Source: JAVBSX01 sp051660685 | GTDB taxonomy: Bacteria; Planctomycetota; Planctomycetia; Pirellulales; Thermoguttaceae | Reading direction: 5' to 3' | NCBI GenBank assembly: GCA_051660685.1 | Contig: JBOFQB010000031.1 | Span: forward strand, 1-49,754 | Length of the DNA stretch: 49,754 nucleotides | Shown: positions 1 to 7,820 of the stretch, piece after piece | Position numbering within the stretch: the stretch's first letter is position 1 | How the letters are laid out: each line of letters starts with the position of its first letter | The notes under the pieces: generated by a model | Told to the model about the DNA's origin: nothing | The model's database searches: none | The model's input: only the letters and a program-made list of their open reading frames with translations | Made by a program: the position numbers and the translations under genes

Positions 1-164
1 TCACACACCCTATTCTGCCCTGAAGGGGCAGGACAATTCATTGTTTCGCCCTTACAGGGCGAATATTTTTGACATTTTGACATCAGCGGTTAAAACCGCT
101 GTCTATTTTGTTACGCACCTTTGGTGCTAAGAATGATACACATTCTAATTTCCCGTGAACGGTT
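1..164. repeat. Compound hairpin element, partial copy 1
   Basis: Right part of the same element that is complete at 1647-1958. In order it holds CTGCCC/GGGCAG, CGCCCT/AGGGCG, AGCGGTT/AACCGCT and GCACC/GGTGC hairpins and ends in CCGTGAACGGTT (153-164). The order and spacing of the four hairpins match copy 2, with near identity over long stretches. The left part lies before the window. No coding sequence is seen here. Confidence 0.85.
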
Positions 165-187
165 ACAAATTATTTTGCCTCAATTTT

Positions 188-226
188 CAATTCTACCTCC
201 TACCTTCTCACTTCTACCTTCTACAA
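188..226. repeat. Pyrimidine-rich degenerate heptad array
   Basis: C/T-rich stretch with a 7-bp period (units such as CTACCTC, CTACCTT, CTCACTT, CTACCTT). It lies between the compound element at 1-164 and the 3' end of the gntR gene. Its complement matches the purine array at 1596-1634. Confidence 0.7.
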
Positions 227-232
227 AAATTT

Positions 233-598
233 TTACATCAACGAATTGAGCAACGTCTGTATTGCATCGCGCGTCAGTCCGCTTTGTTCGGCTTCCTTAA
301 GCAATTGACGGAATCGACGTTCAAACAGTTGAAGTCGTTCGTTTTGGCAATGTTGGAGTGCCCCTTGCGAGACGGCGAAACCGATTCCACGTCGGGGATG
401 AATCAGGCCGGAATCCTGCAACTCACGATAAGCGTTGGAAACCGTGTTCGGGTTAATTGCCAATTCTTTAGCGAGTTCGCGGACAGAAGGGATCATTTCG
501 TTGTCGCAAATCGCATGATTGGCAATCGCAAACTTGATTTGTTCGGCAATTTGCAGGTAAATCGGTTGCGACGAATGAGCGTTAATCGAGATAAACAT
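233..598 (-). CDS. GntR family transcriptional regulator, YtrA type
   Basis: A 121-residue DNA-binding repressor. The winged helix-turn-helix fills residues 10-75 (PIYLQIAEQIKFAI start, then IPSVRELAKEL and NPNTVSNAYREL, the recognition helix, then a wing with GIGF). The remaining 45 residues form only a short helical tail, as in the YtrA subfamily, too short for the usual FadR, HutC or MocR effector domains. YtrA-type regulators commonly control themselves and an adjacent ABC or membrane-protein operon. No such operon is visible, because the next position downstream on this strand is a repeat and the window edge. The ATG at 598 is preceded by a weak ribosome site. A strong promoter and a palindromic operator lie about 50-100 bp upstream, so autorepression is the natural reading. 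Confidence 0.9.
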   Translation of the reverse strand: MFISINAHSSQPIYLQIAEQIKFAIANHAICDNEMIPSVRELAKELAINPNTVSNAYRELQDSGLIHPRRGIGFAVSQGALQHCQNERLQLFERRFRQLLKEAEQSGLTRDAIQTLLNSLM

Positions 599-647
599 TG
601 TTCGGCTTGAAAATTTTTTGCAAAAATCAATGGGGGAAGGTGTTCTT

Positions 648-669
648 GTGTACTGCTTGCATAGTACAC
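648..669. promoter_or_regulatory. Palindromic operator, probable GntR site
   Basis: Perfect 7-bp inverted repeat GTGTACT (648-654) and AGTACAC (663-669) with an 8-bp spacer. It touches the -10 box of the minus-strand promoter and covers the probable transcription start. GTGTAC-type half sites are typical of YtrA-subfamily GntR proteins (family knowledge); assignment to this regulator is inference from position. Confidence 0.7.
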
Positions 670-696
670 TATATCAGTAAATCAGTTGATTGTCAA
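668..696 (-). promoter_or_regulatory. Sigma-70 type promoter of the gntR gene
   Basis: Read on the minus strand: TTGACA (691-696), a 17-bp spacer, and TATAGT (668-673). This is close to consensus. The expected start point near 661 falls inside the palindrome at 648-669, so a bound repressor would block initiation. Confidence 0.8.
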
Positions 697-714
697 TAAA
701 AAAAATCAAATTAT
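686..714 (+). promoter_or_regulatory. Possible divergent promoter for the methyltransferase gene
   Basis: TTGATT (686-691), a 17-bp A-rich spacer, then AATTAT (709-714). The -35 box overlaps the -35 box of the gntR promoter on the other strand. The -10 box is only moderate, so this is a tentative call. Confidence 0.4.
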
Positions 715-770
715 CAAAAATTTTGGCGAGGTGATGAAATTTTTGGCATGTTCTGCTAAAATGGGCAAAC

Positions 771-1565
771 ATGTCAACCCTTTTAATATCCGGCAGTATT
801 TACGATTATCCTTCTTACTACGATGTCCTTTTTTCAGCATCTTGGAAAGAGGAATTCGCCTTTTTGTGTCAACAGTTTGCCCAACAAAAAAGTCAACCGG
901 TTCGTCGCGTCTTTGAACCGGGATCGGGAACCGGGCGATTGCTCTGGAGATTAGCACAAGCCGGTTATGACGTGTCGGGACTTGATATTAACCCCAAAAC
1001 GGTTGATTATTGCAATCGCCGAATGAAACGACATGGATTGCAACCGACTGCGAAATGGGGGGACATGACCGTTGATTTGCAGCAGAAAGAGCCGGTTGAT
1101 GCGGCTTACAATCTCGTCAGCAGTTTTTGTCATTTGACGGAAAAGGGAGCAGCGGAACGACATTTGATGTTAATGTCCGAGGTTTTGCGAGAAGAGGGGC
1201 TTTATATTCTGGGACTTCACTTAAAACCTCAAGGTCAAGGCGAGTGTGATGAGGAACACTGGACGGTTCGTCGGGGACGATTGAAGTTAAGCAGTGAACT
1301 GCGGATCGTGGAATCTGATCCGCGACGGAATCGGGAGACGCTTGAGTTCCGCATTTGCGCGGAAACGCCGGGTCGGACGGTCCTGCTTTCTGACCGGTTT
1401 CCTTTTCGGACGTATACGAAACGGCAATTTCAGGACCTGTTGCGAACAGTCAACCAATTTGAAATTGATGCCGTTTATAATTTTTCATTCCAACCGATTG
1501 TCCTTGATTCACAAAGTGAGGACGTTATTTTCGTGCTAAAAAAGAAAAGACGACATGTTGTTTAG
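771..1565 (+). CDS. Class I SAM-dependent methyltransferase
   Basis: A 264-residue protein with a Rossmann-type methyltransferase fold. The SAM-binding motif I is EPGSGTGR (residues 49-56), followed by the acidic end of strand 2 (GLDINP) and a motif-IV-like segment around VDAAYNLVSSFCHL. The N-terminal YDYPSYYDVLF is a common opening in this methyltransferase group; the substrate cannot be told from sequence. The gene is divergent from the GntR gene and shares its regulatory region, so the regulator may also control it. The real start could be a few codons downstream, since the family often begins right at the YDYP segment. It ends just before a heptad array and a compound repeat element. Confidence 0.85.
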   Translation: MSTLLISGSIYDYPSYYDVLFSASWKEEFAFLCQQFAQQKSQPVRRVFEPGSGTGRLLWRLAQAGYDVSGLDINPKTVDYCNRRMKRHGLQPTAKWGDMTVDLQQKEPVDAAYNLVSSFCHLTEKGAAERHLMLMSEVLREEGLYILGLHLKPQGQGECDEEHWTVRRGRLKLSSELRIVESDPRRNRETLEFRICAETPGRTVLLSDRFPFRTYTKRQFQDLLRTVNQFEIDAVYNFSFQPIVLDSQSEDVIFVLKKKRRHVV

Positions 1566-1595
1566 ATGCAAAACAACATTCTGCGTGTTTTTTTG

Positions 1596-1634
1596 GAGAA
1601 GGTAGAAGTGAGAATGATGAATGTAGAATGGAGT
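1596..1634. repeat. Purine-rich degenerate heptad array
   Basis: A/G-rich stretch with 7-bp period (GGTAGAA, GTGAGAA, TGATGAA, TGTAGAA). It begins about 30 bp after the methyltransferase stop codon and pairs in sense with the pyrimidine arrays at 188-226 and 2018-2078. Confidence 0.7.
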
Positions 1635-1646
1635 CAAAAAAATTAT

Positions 1647-1958
1647 AACCGTTCACGGATTTTTTTACAAAATATAATTGAAATGCCTTATTTTTAGAGA
1701 GGAAAATGAAATCTTCGCCCCAACGGGGCGCGACAAAATAGCCCAGGGTGTAGCAACAGAGCGCAGCGAAGTTGCAAACCCTGGGTCGGTGTCACAAAGA
1801 AAAAACTGCCCTGAAGGGGCAGTACAATCCGTTGTTTCGCCCTGACAGGGCGAATATTTTTTGACATTCTCATACCAGCGGTTAAAACCGCTGTCTATTT
1901 TGTTACGCACCTTTGGTGCTGAGAATAGGACTCCAATTGTCATTTTCCGTGAACGGTT
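1647..1958. repeat. Compound hairpin element, complete copy 2
   Basis: A 312-bp element bounded by perfect 13-bp inverted repeats AACCGTTCACGGA (1647-1659) and TCCGTGAACGGTT (1946-1958). Six hairpins lie inside: 1716-1730 (CGCCCC/GGGGCG), 1742-1785 (CCCAGGG/CCCTGGG with an inner GCAAC/GTTGC), 1806-1822, 1838-1852, 1877-1892 and 1907-1919. It has no open reading frame of its own. The right half is repeated at 1-164. Confidence 0.85.
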
Positions 1959-2017
1959 ACAAAAAAAATTTTGGTGTCTCCCCAAAAAAGGTGAACCAGT
2001 TAACTCGCGTGACGCCG

Positions 2018-2078
2018 CTATCTTCCTATATCCTCCTTCTTTCCTCCTATCTCCTAACTTCTACCTTCTCAACGCTCT
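2018..2078. repeat. Pyrimidine-rich degenerate heptad array
   Basis: C/T-rich, 7-bp period (CTTCCTA, TATCCTC, CTTCTTT, CCTCCTA, TCTCCTA, ACTTCTA, CCTTCTC). It lies just ahead of the radical SAM gene. Confidence 0.7.
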
Positions 2079-2094
2079 AAACGTTTAGGTCATC

Positions 2095-3069
2095 ATGCAA
2101 AAGTTTTTTACTGATTCCGATCACCAATCCCAGTCCAGACCGGCGACGGTCTACTCCGCAAATGTCGCCTATACTGCGCTTGGACCGGCGTTGCGTGCTG
2201 AATTTGGCGAGAGCATCTGGAAAGTCAGTGTCGATGCTCATCTGCATTGCCCTCATCAGGATTCAACCGGAAAAAAAGGTTGCATCTTCTGTAACGCTCA
2301 CAGTTTCAGCCCCTCAAGAGTACAAGGTCTTGAATCAATCACGGAACAGATTTCAGAAGGAATCCGCCGTTTGCAACACCGTTATAACGCCCGAAAATTC
2401 ATTGCCTATTTTCAACCCTCAACGAACACATTCGGCCCGATTCAGCAGTTAGAACAGTTCTATCGTGAAGCCCTTGCCCAACCCCAAATCATCGGTCTTG
2501 CAATTGGAACCCGACCTGATTGCGTTTCGGATTCGGTTCTTGACCTGCTTGAAACCCTTTCAAAGGAGACCTGGGTTTTACTTGAACTTGGCGTTCAATC
2601 GATTCACGAAAAATCATTGCAATTCCTCAATCGCGGTCACGATTTTGCCTGTTTCCTTGACACGGTTCAACGGGCAAGAACACGAAATCTTCGTTTGGGA
2701 GTACATCTCATTCTCGATATTCCCGGAGAAACGGCTGAAGACCGGCTTGAAACGGCAAAAACGATTGCCCGACTGCCGATTCATACGGTCAAGTTACACA
2801 ATCTTTATGTTGTGCGTAACACCGTCCTTGCCGAACTTTGGCAATCCGGCTGTTTCCAACTCCCCTCTTGCGAGGAATACGCCGATTATGTCGTCGATTT
2901 TCTGGAACAGATACCCCCAGAAATGGTTGTGGACCGTTTATACAGTGCCGCAACTTCGGATTTTTTATTGGCCCCGGATTGGACCGCACATCCTCATGTT
3001 GCCAAGAAAATCATCCTTGAGCGTTTTCAGGAGAGAAAAACAAGACAGGGCGCGAAGTATGGGGGATAG
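2095..3069 (+). CDS. TIGR01212/YhcC-type radical SAM protein
   Basis: A 324-residue radical SAM enzyme. The [4Fe-4S] cysteines are C52, C63 and C66 in a long-spaced Cx10Cx2C arrangement (CPHQDSTGKKGCIFC), which is the hallmark of the YhcC/TIGR01212 family and differs from the common Cx3Cx2C. Family-typical segments follow: FQPSTNTF, AIGTRPDC, LELGVQS and GVHLILDIPGE. The family resembles the Elp3 radical SAM domain and its substrate is not established. The protein ends in a short basic tail, and the last codons and the TAG stop lie within a heptad repeat (GGGGGATAG), so the native C-terminus was probably replaced when the repeat arrived. Confidence 0.92.
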   Translation: MQKFFTDSDHQSQSRPATVYSANVAYTALGPALRAEFGESIWKVSVDAHLHCPHQDSTGKKGCIFCNAHSFSPSRVQGLESITEQISEGIRRLQHRYNARKFIAYFQPSTNTFGPIQQLEQFYREALAQPQIIGLAIGTRPDCVSDSVLDLLETLSKETWVLLELGVQSIHEKSLQFLNRGHDFACFLDTVQRARTRNLRLGVHLILDIPGETAEDRLETAKTIARLPIHTVKLHNLYVVRNTVLAELWQSGCFQLPSCEEYADYVVDFLEQIPPEMVVDRLYSAATSDFLLAPDWTAHPHVAKKIILERFQERKTRQGAKYGG

Positions 3070-3116
3070 GGGTTGGGGAATAGGGTGTAGGGGATAGGGA
3101 ATGGGAGATAGAGGGG
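3056..3116. repeat. G-rich degenerate heptad array
   Basis: 7-bp period units such as GGGGGAT, AGGGGTT, GGGGAAT, AGGGTGT, AGGGGAT, AGGGAAT. It overlaps the 3' end of the radical SAM gene and supplies its stop codon. It is the purine arm of the cassette whose core is 3126-3199. Confidence 0.8.
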
Positions 3117-3125
3117 AAATTTGTC

Positions 3126-3199
3126 GTTTAGCCGCAGAACACCGTTCTGCGTGTATTTTCACGATTCAGAACGCGCGATACGTTGTATCGCGGCTAAAC
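3126..3199. repeat. GTTTAGCC element, complete copy
   Basis: A 74-bp element with perfect 10-bp inverted ends GTTTAGCCGC (3126-3135) and GCGGCTAAAC (3190-3199). Two inner hairpins are CAGAAC/GTTCTG and GCGATAC/GTATCGC. A short pyrimidine arm (3202-3219) follows. It lies between convergent genes, so it could serve as a two-way terminator. Confidence 0.85.
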
Positions 3200-3214
3200 A
3201 TTATCCCCTAATCC

Positions 3215-6200
3215 CTATTTGGCCCTCAAACGGTAAAAGATAACGTAAAAGAGCGGGACAACGATCAGGGTTAATGCGGTTGCTCCAACCAGACCTCCTG
3301 CAATTGTTGCGCCCATTGACGCATAAAAAGGATGCCACATAAGCGGCAACATTCCCAGAACAGTCGTTCCAGACGCCATACAAACGGGGCGCAAACGACT
3401 TACAGCTGCTTCGACGACTGCTTGATAAGGGGGCATACCGGTTTCATAACGGTTGATCTGAACCTGTTCAATCAGGATAATTCCGTTTTTAATGAGCATC
3501 CCTGAAAGACCGAGCAGACCGAGAATCGCCATAAAACTGAACGGCAAACCGCTTAGGAGCAAACCCCAAGTCACGCCAATGATTGCAAGGGGAACGCAGG
3601 TGAAAATGATGATCGGCGGTCGGAACTGGTTGAACTGAATGATAAGAATGAGGAACATTGCGCCCAGACAGATTGGAAAGGCTTGGGCAAGCGGTTTCTT
3701 CCCGTCATTGGACGCTTTATATTCTCCCGCCCATTCCAAATGATAACCGGGAGGTAGTGTGACCTCGTTTTCGATTCGGGGCATGACCTTTTTGAGCATA
3801 ATGGAAGCGAGCATCGTCCCCGGGGGATTACAACGTGTCGTGATCGTCTTGACCTGATGTCGTCGTCGAATCAACGAATCCTGATAAACATCTTTATTGG
3901 GTTCGTCGATGATTTGACCGAGAGGAACGACGCGACCGAGACTTGCGCTGACGACGTAGATGTTTTTCAGGTCGGTGTAATCGGCTCTTAAATCGTGCGG
4001 GGGACGGAGAATGATCGGTAAAAGGTCTTCTCCTTCTCGATAAACCCCAACTGTTGTTCCTGTAAAGTTCGTGTTGATTGCTCGCGCAACATCACTGCGT
4101 GTGATTCCGTTGATTCTCGCTTTGGTGTCGTTAATAACAGGTCGCATAACCTGAACCGGTTGTCGCCAATCATCACTGACATCCCAAGCCCCTTCTTCAC
4201 GCATAATTTGTTGCGCCTTTTCGGACAATTGATGTAAAACAGCCGTATCATGTCCTCGGAAACGGACTTCAATTTTGTAGGTGACGGGGGGACCGTTCAT
4301 AAAACGGACGACTTGGGGTTCGGAATCGGGGAAAGTGTCATGCAGGTAACGTTCGACTTTGGGTTTCAGTTCCAGCACCCTTTCCGGTTTATCAACATTG
4401 ACAAGGAGTTGTCCAAATGCCGGGTTGACATCTTTGGAATCATAGGCGAGGAAGAAACGCAAGGTTCCTGAACCGACGAAACGGGAGATTTGTTCGACCC
4501 CTTCCTGAGCTTGCAAAAATTCCTCGATTCGATCCAAATCGGCAGAAGTTGCTTCGATATGGGTTCCTTGAGGTCGCCAATAGTCAACAAAAAATTGTGG
4601 TCGGGTTGAATTGCCGAAAAAGGTGTCCGGGACAAAACCAAAAGCCCAAAGAGAAACGAACAAAACGGCTCCGACGACGACGAGGGAGAGGAATCGGACC
4701 TTGAGGACTTTGAGGAGGAATGTACGATAGGAGCGGAAAATCCAATGACCGTAAGGATCACCTCCTTCAGCAAGGGCGGGAATTTTCAGGAAATCGACAC
4801 AAAGCAGAGGAGTTGTGGTGATTGCGAAAATCCAACTCAAGAGGAGGGAGGACATCATCACCCAGAAGAGACTTCGGCAGAATTCGCCGACGTTTCCTTG
4901 GGCAAAGCCGACTGCTGCAAACGCGAGAACGGCAATGACGGTTGCCCCAAAAAGGGGCCATTGTGTTTGGCGAACGGTATTGATTGCGGCTTCTTCTCGG
5001 GTTTTTCCGCGTTGAACGCCGATAATGATTCCTTCGGCAACGACGATTGCGTTATCGACGAGCATACCGAGAGCGAGAATCAAAGCCCCAAGTGAAATCA
5101 GTTGCATGGTGATTCCGCACAACCACATATAGATGAAGGTTCCAAAAATGGTTTGAAGCAGAATGATACCAATGAGGAGACCGCTTTTCCAGCCCATAAA
5201 AATCATGAGGAGGACGATCACGATTGCGAGTGATTCGAGCAGGTTGATAAGAAAATCGTTAACAGCCGATGTAACGAGTTGACCTTGATTGGAAATGGTT
5301 TTGAGTTCGATTCCCGGGGGACAAACGATTCGGAGTTCGTCGATTCGGTCCGAAACGGCTTGAGACATGGTAACAGCGTTTCCTCCTGCAACCGTTGAGA
5401 CGCCAAACCCAATCGACGGTTGTCCGTCAATTTTCATTATATTTCGGGGCGGATCGTAATAACCCCGTTCAACATCCGCAATGTCTTTCAGACGAATCGG
5501 TTCACCATTTCGTCCGGGAAACAGAAGTTCGCCAATCTCTTCGACACTGGTAAAGTTTCCTTCAGGGGTGATTCGGACATATTGTTCGTCGATTCGGACT
5601 TTTCCAGACGGTTCGACTAGGTTTTGTGCTTGAAGAACCCCGAGAACGGAAAGGAGCGGGACCCCTAATTCCGCCATTTTGGCATGTCGCATTTTCAGAT
5701 AAACGACTTCCTGTTGTGTGCCCCAGAAATCCACTTTTTTAACATCTTTACAGAGGAGAATCTCTTTTTTCAGTTCTTTCGCGTATTTCCGTAATTCTTC
5801 GGGGGAATAAAACTCACCATTTGCTTTGGTTCCTGTAATTGCATAAAACAAACCGTAAACGTCGCCGAAATCGTCATTGACAATGGAGGGACCGGCTCCT
5901 GGGGGGAGTTTATACTGATTATCGCCGATCTTACGCCGCAATTCGTCCCAAATCTGCGGTAATTGATACGATTGAATGTGTTGTTCCATCTCGACATAAA
6001 CGATAGAAACACCTTCTTGGGAGAGCGAATACAGTTCCCGGATTTGTCCTAACGTCTGAATGGACTCTTCGATGACCTGAGTGACTTCGCGTTCAACTTC
6101 GTCGGGCGAAGCACCTGGATAGGGGGTTGTAATAACAGCAACTTTGATAACGAAGTCGGGCATTTCCAACCGCCCCAAATGGGTGAAAGCATAACAGCCG

Positions 6201-6271
6201 ATCAGGATGACGAGCAGAGAGAGAACGTAGGTCACCTTACGGTTACGGATTGACAGGGCTGCAATGTTCAT
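3215..6271 (-). CDS. RND family efflux transporter, inner-membrane permease
   Basis: A 1018-residue AcrB-like pump that exports substrates using the proton gradient. The layout is the standard two-fold one: a single N-terminal membrane helix (about 13-33), a large periplasmic loop, a membrane bundle (about 342-475), a second periplasmic loop, and a C-terminal bundle (about 870-1015). The helix-4 proton-relay motif reads GMLVDNAIVVAEG with D406 and N407, so the second Asp of AcrB (DD) is Asn. The pump partner is the membrane fusion protein encoded just upstream at 6504-7820. The two genes are separated by about 230 bp of repeats instead of the usual few bases. No TolC-like channel is in the window. 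The substrate cannot be predicted. Confidence 0.93.
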   Translation of the reverse strand: MNIAALSIRNRKVTYVLSLLVILIGCYAFTHLGRLEMPDFVIKVAVITTPYPGASPDEVEREVTQVIEESIQTLGQIRELYSLSQEGVSIVYVEMEQHIQSYQLPQIWDELRRKIGDNQYKLPPGAGPSIVNDDFGDVYGLFYAITGTKANGEFYSPEELRKYAKELKKEILLCKDVKKVDFWGTQQEVVYLKMRHAKMAELGVPLLSVLGVLQAQNLVEPSGKVRIDEQYVRITPEGNFTSVEEIGELLFPGRNGEPIRLKDIADVERGYYDPPRNIMKIDGQPSIGFGVSTVAGGNAVTMSQAVSDRIDELRIVCPPGIELKTISNQGQLVTSAVNDFLINLLESLAIVIVLLMIFMGWKSGLLIGIILLQTIFGTFIYMWLCGITMQLISLGALILALGMLVDNAIVVAEGIIIGVQRGKTREEAAINTVRQTQWPLFGATVIAVLAFAAVGFAQGNVGEFCRSLFWVMMSSLLLSWIFAITTTPLLCVDFLKIPALAEGGDPYGHWIFRSYRTFLLKVLKVRFLSLVVVGAVLFVSLWAFGFVPDTFFGNSTRPQFFVDYWRPQGTHIEATSADLDRIEEFLQAQEGVEQISRFVGSGTLRFFLAYDSKDVNPAFGQLLVNVDKPERVLELKPKVERYLHDTFPDSEPQVVRFMNGPPVTYKIEVRFRGHDTAVLHQLSEKAQQIMREEGAWDVSDDWRQPVQVMRPVINDTKARINGITRSDVARAINTNFTGTTVGVYREGEDLLPIILRPPHDLRADYTDLKNIYVVSASLGRVVPLGQIIDEPNKDVYQDSLIRRRHQVKTITTRCNPPGTMLASIMLKKVMPRIENEVTLPPGYHLEWAGEYKASNDGKKPLAQAFPICLGAMFLILIIQFNQFRPPIIIFTCVPLAIIGVTWGLLLSGLPFSFMAILGLLGLSGMLIKNGIILIEQVQINRYETGMPPYQAVVEAAVSRLRPVCMASGTTVLGMLPLMWHPFYASMGATIAGGLVGATALTLIVVPLFYVIFYRLRAK

Positions 6272-6288
6272 TGTTGAGGAATTTTGAC

Positions 6289-6315
6289 GTTTAGCCGCAG
6301 AACAACGTTCTGCGT
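6289..6315. repeat. GTTTAGCC half element
   Basis: One end of the GTTTAGCC element with its CAGAAC/GTTCTG hairpin, immediately 5' of the RND start codon region. The matching GCGGCTAAAC end is missing here. Confidence 0.75.
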
Positions 6316-6375
6316 GTATTGAGAGGAATAGGGAATGTTAGGAAATTTTGACGTTTAGGGAATAGGGAATGTGGA
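6315..6375. repeat. G-rich heptad array, short
   Basis: Units GGAATAG, GGAATGT and GGGAATA at 7-bp spacing in two patches. It forms the purine arm of the cassette whose core is 6388-6473. Confidence 0.6.
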
Positions 6376-6387
6376 GAAAATTTTGAC

Positions 6388-6473
6388 GTTTAGCCGCAGA
6401 ACAACGTTCTGCGTGTATTTTCACGATTCAGGACGCGATTCTGAACGCGCGATACGTTGTATCGCGGCTAAAC
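6388..6473. repeat. GTTTAGCC element, complete copy
   Basis: An 86-bp copy with perfect ends GTTTAGCCGC (6388-6397) and GCGGCTAAAC (6464-6473) and both inner hairpins. It is 12 bp longer than the copy at 3126-3199 because of an extra GGACGCGATTCT-like segment. It lies inside the presumed pump operon. Confidence 0.85.
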
Positions 6474-6510
6474 ATTATCCCTACCCCCTATCCCCTACAC
6501 CTCTCACTCC
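6474..6510. repeat. Pyrimidine-rich heptad array
   Basis: Units ATCCCTA, CCCCCTA, TCCCCTA, CACCTCT. It adjoins and slightly overlaps the 3' end of the fusion-protein gene and is the pyrimidine arm of the 6315-6510 cassette. Confidence 0.65.
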
Positions 6511-7820
6511 TGTACAACGACTTCAACTCCGTCGGAGAGGAACCGGTTTCCTTCCGTAATCACAATTTCCCCCGGTTCCAGTCCGCCAAGCACAATATAC
6601 TGACCATGCTGCGTAAGCGGTCCGCGCTGAATCGGCCGTTTTAAGGCCCGGGATGTCTCCGCGTTAATCGACCATACAAAACTGCTGTCCCCACTTGCCC
6701 CTAATACGGCGGATGAAGGAACAACCAATTGCTTGTCCGTTCGTTGAACATCCGTCAAAAACGCTTCTGCAACCATTCCCGGCAACAGGTTCAAATCGGT
6801 TGGGGCGTCAATGACAAAGGTGATTGCATAAGGACTGTTCGTGATCGTTATGAGACTGCTTGAGTTTCTAGGTCGGGTATCAATTTCATAGACTTTACCC
6901 CTGTATTTTTTTTCCGGTTCGGCAGAAAAAACGAAATCGGCTTCCATGTCTTTGGACAGGTTATGCCGAATCAATTCGTTTTCAGGCAGAAAAACCCTAA
7001 TCCGCAGTTTGGAGATGTCATGCAGCCCCAAAACCTCTTTCATGGGTTCAACCATTTCATAGTTCTCAAACAACCGATTCGTCACGATTCCGTCAAAGGG
7101 AGCACGCAAGGAGGTGTCGTTTAACCGATCCCTCGCAACCTGAAGACGGACTTCAAGGGCTCGGATTTCAGCTTCTGTTGCCGCAATCTCCTCCTCTCTT
7201 GCTCCAATCTGTCCCTTTGCCAATTCCTGCTCGGCAATGTGAAGTCCCATTTTGGATGCTATAAAATTGTGCTGAACCGCTTCAAAGTCCGATTGCGTCA
7301 TCACCCGACCCGTTGTCAATTGCTGCGCCCTTTGATATTCCTGATCGGCAAAGTCAAATTTCGCTTTTGCGGCTTCAACAGATGCTTCAAGCAGTTTAAT
7401 GTCTTCTTCTCTTGCCCCTTTTTTCATTGCTTGAAACCTTGCCCTAAGTGCATCCAATTGGGCTGTGATTGAATCCACCTCGTTTTTATAATCACGAGGG
7501 TCAATCTGCATGAGAACATCACCTTCTTTGACATGATCGCCCGGTTTGACTTTTATTTCGACTAAGGGTCCTCCAACCCGAAATGCCAATTTCGCTGTTT
7601 GAAAAGAGTCTACCATTCCGGGATATTTGGAGGTGTGATTGACAATAATCTCTTCAACAACGGCGGTGTTGACGACCTTTTTTTCCTTATTCAACGGGGC
7701 AACCGTTACTTGGTCCGCAGAAGGTTCAGGAGAGGAAGAAGAGGTGTAGTTGTAGAGGACATAACCGAGAGCGAGGAGGAGCAGGACTCCAACGCCGAAT
7801 CGGATTGTTTTGGCGTTCAT
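6504..7820 (-). CDS. RND efflux membrane fusion protein, HlyD/AcrA type
   Basis: A 438-residue periplasmic adaptor. It has an N-terminal membrane anchor (FGVGVLLLLALGYVLY), a barrel-sandwich half (about PGMVDSFQTAKLAFRVGG), a long alpha-helical hairpin with several EEDIK/EEEIA heptads, the second biotinyl-lipoyl half (LRAPFDGIVTNRL), then beta-barrel and membrane-proximal domains. The ATG at 7820 is chosen over an upstream TTG at 7856 because it has an AGGA ribosome site nine bases ahead and gives a normal anchor start. It is the first gene of a two-gene pump operon with the RND permease. The last few bases overlap a heptad array. Confidence 0.92.
   Translation of the reverse strand: MNAKTIRFGVGVLLLLALGYVLYNYTSSSSPEPSADQVTVAPLNKEKKVVNTAVVEEIIVNHTSKYPGMVDSFQTAKLAFRVGGPLVEIKVKPGDHVKEGDVLMQIDPRDYKNEVDSITAQLDALRARFQAMKKGAREEDIKLLEASVEAAKAKFDFADQEYQRAQQLTTGRVMTQSDFEAVQHNFIASKMGLHIAEQELAKGQIGAREEEIAATEAEIRALEVRLQVARDRLNDTSLRAPFDGIVTNRLFENYEMVEPMKEVLGLHDISKLRIRVFLPENELIRHNLSKDMEADFVFSAEPEKKYRGKVYEIDTRPRNSSSLITITNSPYAITFVIDAPTDLNLLPGMVAEAFLTDVQRTDKQLVVPSSAVLGASGDSSFVWSINAETSRALKRPIQRGPLTQHGQYIVLGGLEPGEIVITEGNRFLSDGVEVVVQE

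Larger units (their letters stand above)
1566..2094. other. Non-coding cassette region
   Basis: No supported gene. Contains a purine heptad array (1596-1634), a complete compound hairpin element (1647-1958) and a pyrimidine heptad array (2018-2078), in the order purine arm, core, pyrimidine arm. Confidence 0.75.

Noticed and set aside
3056..3116. Telomere-like or replication-end sequence
   Set aside because: TAGGGA-like units recur at many internal intergenic sites, so this is a dispersed repeat.
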